From: Pseudarthrobacter oxydans
GTDB lineage: Bacteria; Actinomycetota; Actinomycetes; Actinomycetales; Micrococcaceae
DNA: 64,000 nt
Direction of reading: 5' to 3'
NCBI RefSeq assembly: GCF_013314975.1
Contig: NZ_JABTYH010000026.1
Location: 1 to 64,000 of the forward strand
Notes under the pieces: generated by a model
Seen by the model: the letters and a program-made list of their open reading frames with translations, nothing else
Databases searched by the model: none
Told to the model about the DNA's origin: nothing
Shown: piece after piece, positions 59,532-64,000 of the stretch
How the letters are laid out: every line of letters begins with the position of its first letter
How positions within the stretch are numbered: the first letter of the stretch is position 1
Translations under genes and position numbers: made by a program

Positions 59532-59576
59532 GGCATTTTGATGCCCGGATCGTGATGATCCGGGCATCAAAAGCCG
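59532..59576 (-). terminator. Terminator after the YcnI gene
   Basis: TTTTGATGCCCGGATC (59536-59551) and GATCCGGGCATCAAAA (59557-59572) form a perfect 16-bp stem with a GTGAT loop, extended by GGC/GCC with a bulged A. The AAAA/TTTT ends supply the T-tract on both strands. It follows the ycnI stop on the minus strand by about 50 bp and also precedes the DUF4232 gene. Confidence 0.75.
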
Positions 59577-59625
59577 TGGCGCTGCCGGCTGGGGCCGCCC
59601 TTGGTGCGGCTGTGACGGTGCGGCG

Positions 59626-60381
59626 CTACTTCGCCGGGGTGTCCGCCGGGTTGCGCCGGGCCGTGCTGCGGACCAGGGCCGTACCGCCCAGTACCAGCCC
59701 GCCGAGGCCCGCTGCCAGGCCTGCCCAGCTGCGCGCTCCTGCTCCGCCGTCACCTGCCCCGCTGCCGCTGACCGCCGAGGCTTGTTCGGTGGAGTGGGAC
59801 GCGGCCGGGGCAGCCCCGTGGCCGTCAGTGCTTGCGGCTTCCGTCACGGTCACCGACGGTGCAGGTGCCTTCAGGGAATGGGGGTCCTGGCCGTCCGCCG
59901 GAATTTCGGACCAGTCAGTCTGGCCTGTTTCGCAGGTCTGGAGCGTGGGGAAGTACAGCGTTTTCCCGGCTGCATCAGGCAGTTTCGCCGAGAGGACCAG
60001 GGTGTCCCGGAGCTGGTGTTCCAGGGGCGCCTTGGCGGTGTAGACGATCTGGCTGGTCCGCTTGGTGATGGAGGTGCCGTCTGCGAGCTTCTTCGGTTCA
60101 GGGAGCTGCTCGGTCACCTTCTCCACGGTCCAGTTCGGGTTGACCGTGGGCTGGGCGTCGTTCAGCTCCGCGGGCAGCGTGATGGCCACCCTGGTGGTGC
60201 CGGACTCGTCGCAGCCGTGGGGGACCGCAAACGTGAGCAGGGCATAGGAGTTGGCCGAGGTCTTGTCCGGCGTGACGCCGACGTGGGCGGCGGCGCCGCC
60301 CGCGGCTGCCAGCAGAAGCGCAGCGGCGCCTCCGGTGGCTGCTGCCGTTGCCAGGGAACGTCGAAGGATGGAGGTATGCAT
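59626..60381 (-). CDS. ycnI: YcnI family protein (DUF1775), copper-associated
   Basis: A 251-residue exported, C-terminally anchored protein. Signal peptide residues 1-32 end in AAAHVG, so the mature chain starts with the histidine that is the YcnI copper ligand (HVGVTPDKTSANSY). The DUF1775 domain ends near residue 160 ('TGQTDWSEIPADGQDPHSLK'). A Ser/Gly-rich linker and a C-terminal span ('WAGLAAGLGGLVLGGTALVR', positively charged after it) anchor it to the membrane. Copper homeostasis is the accepted family role. The upstream membrane gene is a likely partner. Confidence 0.92.
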   Translation of the reverse strand: MHTSILRRSLATAAATGGAAALLLAAAGGAAAHVGVTPDKTSANSYALLTFAVPHGCDESGTTRVAITLPAELNDAQPTVNPNWTVEKVTEQLPEPKKLADGTSITKRTSQIVYTAKAPLEHQLRDTLVLSAKLPDAAGKTLYFPTLQTCETGQTDWSEIPADGQDPHSLKAPAPSVTVTEAASTDGHGAAPAASHSTEQASAVSGSGAGDGGAGARSWAGLAAGLGGLVLGGTALVRSTARRNPADTPAK

Positions 60382-60460
60382 GGTTGCCTTTCCGGCGCAC
60401 GCCCGGAACCGGGGTGCTAAAAGTCTTTTGTGGGCCCGGCGCAGCAGGACGCGGAGCGGG

Positions 60461-61087
60461 TCAGGAGGAAAGCACGACGGCGGAAGGCGGGCCGCGCCGG
60501 CTGTCCTGCCGGAGGTTGCGCCAGGGGCGCAAAGGGGCGGCGGCAGGAGGAAAAGCAGCTAAAGGCGGGGCGCCGTCGTCGCACGCCACCGGCTGGGGGA
60601 GCGCAACAAGGGGCCGAAGCCAGGCAGCCAGCGCCCACAGAGCGGCCTCGCCTTTGGCGAGGAGCAGCGCAGAGCCCAGTGTCGCCAGGACGTGCGCAGC
60701 GAGCATCAGGGGAGCGGCTGTTGCCGCGGCTCCGGCGAGGTGGTCTGCCGCCGGGGTGAGGAAGCCGGGTCCGGCCACATGGCTGACGTGGGATGCGGCA
60801 GGGCCGGACCCCGCTGCCGTACCGGTAGAACTGAAGGCCGTGAAGACCTCATGCAGTGCCACCTGCCCGCCGCCCAGGAGCGCGGCCAGCGCGGGAAATC
60901 CCAGGCGCAGGCGTGTTGCGGTGGTGCTGCCCAGCGCGGTCAGGGACAGCACGGCCAGCATGATGGCGGGCGCGGGGAGCTCCCCGCCGGCAGCGAGGTG
61001 CGCTCCGGCGGCAAGCGCCAGGATGACGGTGGCCACGGCGGTGGCGCGCAGGAGGTGGAAGGGGGTCCGGGGACGATGTGCCGGCAC
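60461..61087 (-). CDS. Membrane protein upstream of ycnI, unrecognised
   Basis: A 208-residue hydrophobic protein with about four to five spans ('HLLRATAVATVILALAAGAH', 'APAIMLAVLSLTALGSTTAT' and 'TAAPLMLAAHVLATLGSALL' among them). It starts with GTG after GAGGGGGACC. The central 'HEVFTAF...SHVSHVAGPGF' and 'ADHLAG' contain several His residues, compatible with metal binding but not proof of it. Genes of this kind often precede ycnI in actinobacteria, so a copper-linked role is inferred from position. Confidence 0.7.
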   Translation of the reverse strand: MPAHRPRTPFHLLRATAVATVILALAAGAHLAAGGELPAPAIMLAVLSLTALGSTTATRLRLGFPALAALLGGGQVALHEVFTAFSSTGTAAGSGPAASHVSHVAGPGFLTPAADHLAGAAATAAPLMLAAHVLATLGSALLLAKGEAALWALAAWLRPLVALPQPVACDDGAPPLAAFPPAAAPLRPWRNLRQDSRRGPPSAVVLSS

Positions 61088-61300
61088 GGATGGTCCCCCT
61101 CACAATGACGGAACGGGCCGCGGACGGCGGCGCCGGTTTAATGATGGCCGTTCAGATTCTACCGGCGGGAAGGGTGCGTGCGCGCGCCCCGGGCGGGCAG
61201 TTCCCGGCACGCCCGCAGGCCCGCCCGCCGGCTATGTACCGCCCCTTCGGGCCCGCGTAGACTGCGAGCGTAACTGCCAGGCGATCTTGAGGAGAAGTTC

Positions 61301-61648
61301 ATGGACTACACCGGAAGCCAGTCAGAGAAGGCCGTTCCCGCCGGTGAACTGGACCGCGGGCATGTTGGCCACACGGTCAGCTTCCAGCCGAACGAGTTCA
61401 CCGTGGTGTTCGGGAAGATCGCCGGAATAGCCCGCACGGAGGCCATGGTCTACCTGTCCCTAGCCGGAGTCTCGGGCGGCACGCACCTCAAGGATGAATA
61501 CGATCTCCCGGTCACCCATCCGGTATACCTCCAGGTGGACGTCATCTCCAACGCCGAGTCCACCATCAAGGACCTGTTCGGCAAGGTCCAGGAGAATCTC
61601 CGCGGCTCGGGGCACAAGGGCGGCGAGGAACGGACCGACCGGCTGTAG
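61301..61648 (+). CDS. Small hypothetical protein
   Basis: A 115-residue soluble protein. TGAGGAG, well spaced before the ATG, supports expression. 'HTVSFQPNEFTVVFGKIAGI' and 'HLKDEYDLPVTHPVYLQVDV' suggest a beta-sheet domain; the C-terminal tail is charged. No family was recognised. It is upstream of, but probably not cotranscribed with, the ycsG-like gene, since a full promoter region lies between. Confidence 0.7.
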   Translation: MDYTGSQSEKAVPAGELDRGHVGHTVSFQPNEFTVVFGKIAGIARTEAMVYLSLAGVSGGTHLKDEYDLPVTHPVYLQVDVISNAESTIKDLFGKVQENLRGSGHKGGEERTDRL

Positions 61649-61729
61649 CTTTCCAGCCGCAGGGGGAGCGGCCGGCGGCGGTGAGGCTGGGATCCGAGGG
61701 GTCCCGGCCTTCTTTCGTCGAACCACAAA

Positions 61730-61800
61730 GATCGACAACGTAGGAAAAAGTTGTTGAACAATACCTTGCGCGGATTGTTCAACAACCTGTAATGTCGATC
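61730..61800. promoter_or_regulatory. Nested inverted repeats and promoter of the ycsG-ycsI operon
   Basis: GTTGTTGAACAAT (61750-61762) and ATTGTTCAACAAC (61774-61786) are perfect 13-bp inverted arms, each itself almost symmetric (TTGTT-AACAA), so two dimer sites lie 24 bp apart. Outside them GATCGACA (61730-61737) and TGTCGATC (61793-61800) form another inverted pair. A likely promoter uses TTGCGC (61766-61771), in the gap between the two dimer sites, and TAATGT (61790-61795). A GntR- or IclR-type repressor is the likely ligand; none is encoded in the window. Confidence 0.65.
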
Positions 61801-61846
61801 GGGACGACCACTGTGACTCCAGTCACCCTGAAAATTGGACGAACCC

Positions 61847-63064
61847 ATGGCAGAAACCGGCATAAAACTGAACCTGAGCTCCTCTGCTCGGCGCACGGCC
61901 CTCCTGGGAGCCATGTTCCTGATGGCTACCAGCGCCATCGGGCCCGGCTTCATCACCCAGACCACTGTTTTCACCGCCCAGATCGGTGCGTCGTTCGCGT
62001 TCGCGATCCTGGCGTCGATCCTCATCGACATCGCGGTCCAGATGAACGTCTGGCGCGTTATCGGCGTCTCGGGGCTGCGCGCCCAGGAACTCGGCAACAA
62101 AGTCCTCCCCGGTATTGGCTGGTTCCTGGCGGGCCTGGTCTTCCTCGGCGGCATGGTGTTCAACATCGGCAACATTGCCGGAACAGGACTCGGCGTCAAC
62201 GCGATGATGGGCGTGGATCCGAAGATCGGCGGGCTCGTGTCCGCAGTCGTCGCCATCCTCATCTTCGTCAGCAAGAAAGCCGGCATGGCGCTGGACCGGA
62301 TCGTGGTCCTGCTGGGCGCCGTCATGATCCTCCTGATGATCTACGTGGCCATTGTTGCCGCCCCGCCCCTGGGCGAGGCCCTGAAGAACACGTTCCTGCC
62401 CGAGACGGTGGACTTCCTCATCATCACCACCCTCGTGGGCGGAACCGTGGGCGGCTACATCACTTACGCGGGCGCGCACCGGATGCTGGATTCCGGTGCC
62501 ACCGGAGTGCGGCACGTCAAGGAGATCACCCGCAGCTCCGTCCTGGGCATTATGGTTACCGGCCTCATGCGCGTCCTTCTCTTCCTGGCGATCCTCGGCG
62601 TTGTGGCCGGCGGCACGGTGCTCAGCAGCAACAACATGGCCGCCGAAGCCTTTGGCGCCGCTGCCGGCGAAATCGGCCTCCGGATGTTCGGTGTGGTTCT
62701 CTGGGCCGCAGCAATCACCTCAGTGATCGGCGCTGCCTTTACCTCCGTCTCCTTCATCACCTCGTCCCGCACTTCAGAGCGCAAGCGCAACCTCATCACC
62801 GTTGCCTTCATCGCAGTCTGCGCCGTGATTTACGCCTTCCTCGGCCAGGCGCCGCAGCAGCTGCTGATCTTCGCCGGCGCCTTCAACGGCCTGATCCTCC
62901 CGGTCGGCTTCGGTGTCCTCCTCTGGGTGGCCTGGCGGCGCCGCGACCTCCTGCACGGCTACGCCTACCCCAAGTGGCTGCTGCTGGTCGGCGTCGCCAC
63001 CTGGCTGATCACGCTGTTCCTTGGCTGGAACTCCGTCATGGGCCTGGCGAAGCTGTGGTCATGA
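61847..63064 (+). CDS. ycsG: NRAMP-superfamily transporter of the YcsG type
   Basis: A 405-residue membrane transporter with about 11 spans of the NRAMP fold. The start of span 1 reads 'SAIGPGFITQTTVFTAQIGA': GPG is kept but the metal-binding DPGN of true NRAMP proteins is absent, and in span 6 'VGGTVGGYITYAGAHRMLDS' replaces MPH. Metal transport is therefore unlikely. Linkage to a DUF1445 hydro-lyase gene (4-bp overlap) matches Bacillus ycsG-ycsI, near 5-oxoprolinase genes, so 5-oxoproline or a related compound is a plausible substrate. TTG at 61835 is an alternative start. Confidence 0.85.
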   Translation: MAETGIKLNLSSSARRTALLGAMFLMATSAIGPGFITQTTVFTAQIGASFAFAILASILIDIAVQMNVWRVIGVSGLRAQELGNKVLPGIGWFLAGLVFLGGMVFNIGNIAGTGLGVNAMMGVDPKIGGLVSAVVAILIFVSKKAGMALDRIVVLLGAVMILLMIYVAIVAAPPLGEALKNTFLPETVDFLIITTLVGGTVGGYITYAGAHRMLDSGATGVRHVKEITRSSVLGIMVTGLMRVLLFLAILGVVAGGTVLSSNNMAAEAFGAAAGEIGLRMFGVVLWAAAITSVIGAAFTSVSFITSSRTSERKRNLITVAFIAVCAVIYAFLGQAPQQLLIFAGAFNGLILPVGFGVLLWVAWRRRDLLHGYAYPKWLLLVGVATWLITLFLGWNSVMGLAKLWS

Positions 63065-63846
63065 CCGGCCGCGCCTCCATGCTCCCCGCCGAAGCCCGCG
63101 AGGCCTTCCGCGCCGGACTGGTGGAGCCGACGTCGGGCTGGTCCCGCGGCTACGCGCAGGCCAACGTCCTGTCCATCCCGCGGGAGCATGCCTTCGACCT
63201 GCTGCTGTTCGCCCAGCGCAACCCCAAGCCGTGCCCCATTTTGGGCATCCTCGAACCGGGCCACACCACCGGGCCGCTGCTGGCCGGCGGGGACATCCGC
63301 ACGGACGTCCCCAAGTACACCGTCTACAAGAACGGTGAAAAAGTGGATGAACCCACGGACATCACCGGCTACTGGCAGGACGACCTTGTGACGTTCCTGA
63401 TCGGCTGCTCCTTCACCTTCGAGGCAGCCCTGCAGGACGGGGGCGTCCGGATCGCGCATATCGACCAGGGCGTGAATGTGCCCATGTACCGGACCAACCG
63501 GGCCTGTGACCCGGCCGGATCAATGTCCGGTCCGATGGTGGTTTCCATGCGCCCGGTACCGGCCTCGCAGGTTGCGGACGCGGTCCGCATCACCTCGCGG
63601 TACCCAGCCGTGCATGGCGCCCCGGTCCACGTGGGCAACCCGGAGGAATTGGGCATTGCCGATCTGGGCCGGCCCGATTTCGGCGACGCCGTGAAGATCC
63701 CGGCCGGCCACATCCCGGTGTTCTGGGCCTGCGGAGTGACGCCGCAGGCGGCCGTGATGCAGTCGAGGCCCCCGCTGGCCATCGGCCATGCGCCCGGCCA
63801 CATGCTGATCACGGACGCACGGGACAGCGACTACCTGGTGCCGTAG
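63061..63846 (+). CDS. ycsI: Putative hydro-lyase, DUF1445/YcsI family
   Basis: A 261-residue protein of the DUF1445 family. 'GYAQANVLSIPREHAFDLLL' and 'NPKPCPILGILEPGHTTGPL' at the N-terminus, 'QDDLVTFLIGCSFTFEAALQ' in the middle and 'FWACGVTPQAAVMQSRPPLA' near the C-terminus are diagnostic. Members are annotated as putative hydro-lyases, and D-glutamate cyclase activity is reported for related proteins, which fits 5-oxoproline chemistry. It is translationally coupled to ycsG. Its stop codon lies inside the first unit of a 28-bp tandem repeat. Confidence 0.88.
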   Translation: MTGRASMLPAEAREAFRAGLVEPTSGWSRGYAQANVLSIPREHAFDLLLFAQRNPKPCPILGILEPGHTTGPLLAGGDIRTDVPKYTVYKNGEKVDEPTDITGYWQDDLVTFLIGCSFTFEAALQDGGVRIAHIDQGVNVPMYRTNRACDPAGSMSGPMVVSMRPVPASQVADAVRITSRYPAVHGAPVHVGNPEELGIADLGRPDFGDAVKIPAGHIPVFWACGVTPQAAVMQSRPPLAIGHAPGHMLITDARDSDYLVP

Positions 63847-63948
63847 GCGCCGCTCATAACAAGGGGTGCCGTAGGCGCCGCTCATAACAAGGGGCGCCGT
63901 AGGCGCCGCTCGTAACAACTGGTGCCGTAGGCGCCGCGGACAACTAAA
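63838..63948. repeat. 28-bp tandem repeat beginning in the ycsI stop codon
   Basis: CCGTAGGCGCCGC recurs at 63841, 63869, 63897 and 63925, a period of 28 bp. The first two units are nearly identical (GCCGTAGGCGCCGCTCATAA), the third and fourth have substitutions and the last is incomplete. The first TAG is the ycsI stop, so each unit offers a copy of the stop codon in some frame. The units are contiguous, so this is not a CRISPR array. Confidence 0.8.
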
Positions 63949-63952
63949 GAAC

Positions 63953-63991
63953 CAGGTGTGGGGCAGGAGGAAACCTCCTGCCCCACACCTG
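63953..63991 (+). terminator. Terminator hairpin after the ycsG-ycsI pair
   Basis: CAGGTGTGGGGCAGGAGG (63953-63970) and CCTCCTGCCCCACACCTG (63974-63991) form a perfect 18-bp stem with an AAA loop. The tail TATGTTTCG is only weakly T-rich, and the window ends there, so the element may also be a bidirectional terminator with a gene on the other side. Confidence 0.7.
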
Positions 63992-64000
63992 TATGTTTCG

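Noticed and set aside
61792..63060. A long upstream extension of the ycsI frame
   Set aside because: It overlaps the whole ycsG-like gene in another frame, gives low-complexity His/Arg/Pro-rich sequence, and the ATGA junction at 63061 is a better start.
63838..63948. Tandem repeat as a CRISPR array
   Set aside because: The units are contiguous with no spacers, and no cas gene is present.
1..64000. tRNA, rRNA, insertion sequences, prophage or integrase
   Set aside because: None were recognised on reading either strand; covariance-model and transposase searches would be needed to exclude them fully.

Overview
The window is a high-GC actinobacterial chromosome segment. Gene content and the acetate-regulator/glyoxylate-shunt, IdeR-box iron transporter and YczR/YczE arrangements fit the Micrococcaceae, most likely Arthrobacter sensu lato (for example Pseudarthrobacter). 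That placement is an inference from content and base composition. No rRNA, tRNA, CRISPR array, insertion sequence or prophage was seen. The DNA reads as core and near-core chromosome with densely packed genes, and most of the unusual signal lies between genes.

Layout, 0-12.5 kb: a DsbA/FrnE-type oxidoreductase cut by the window edge; a GT4 glycosyltransferase followed by an amylo-alpha-1,6-glucosidase-type enzyme; a GNAT acetyltransferase; a tightly overlapping four-gene sugar cluster (two Gfo/Idh/MocA dehydrogenases and two TIM-barrel isomerase/epimerases) transcribed away from a ROK regulator, with a clear palindromic operator at its promoter; a D-2-hydroxyacid dehydrogenase; and a CynX/NimT-type MFS transporter.

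12.5-24 kb: the glyoxylate shunt (isocitrate lyase then malate synthase) facing a divergent RamB-type regulator; an unrecognised protein; a secreted serpin lipoprotein; a ThiD-type kinase; a TetR regulator with two near-identical operators and its TIGR01777 epimerase partner; and a YhhQ-type queuosine-precursor transporter. 24-36 kb: tRNA-guanine transglycosylase, several small enzymes, a membrane-anchored GH32 fructan hydrolase with an unusual N-terminal domain, and an FbpABC-type ferric iron ABC transporter under a recognisable IdeR/DtxR box.

36-50 kb: GH76 mannanase-like protein, an SDR/acyl-CoA dehydrogenase pair, a DUF1684 protein, an F420-reductase-like protein, PEP carboxylase, membrane proteins, an RluA-type pseudouridine synthase, and an ArsR/SRPBCC pair that is probably leaderless and autoregulated. 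50-64 kb: YczR (MocR) and YczE divergently arranged around three GCCAGT-type sites, the Nei2/Lhr repair pair, an FAD-Rieske oxidoreductase, a DUF4232 lipoprotein, a YcnI protein with a membrane partner, and at the end the ycsG/ycsI pair, whose family association is 5-oxoproline metabolism, behind a nested inverted-repeat promoter region.

The most noteworthy unexplained structure is a dispersed intergenic repeat family built on the core GCTCTCTCACTT / AAGTGAGAGAGC. It occurs as three roughly 95-125 bp nested inverted-repeat elements (12558-12662, 19638-19762, 44319-44412) and one partial copy (18124-18144). Other striking elements are a perfect 22-bp hairpin between aceA and aceB, a 12-bp hairpin in the aceA leader, and a 28-bp tandem repeat that begins inside the ycsI stop codon.
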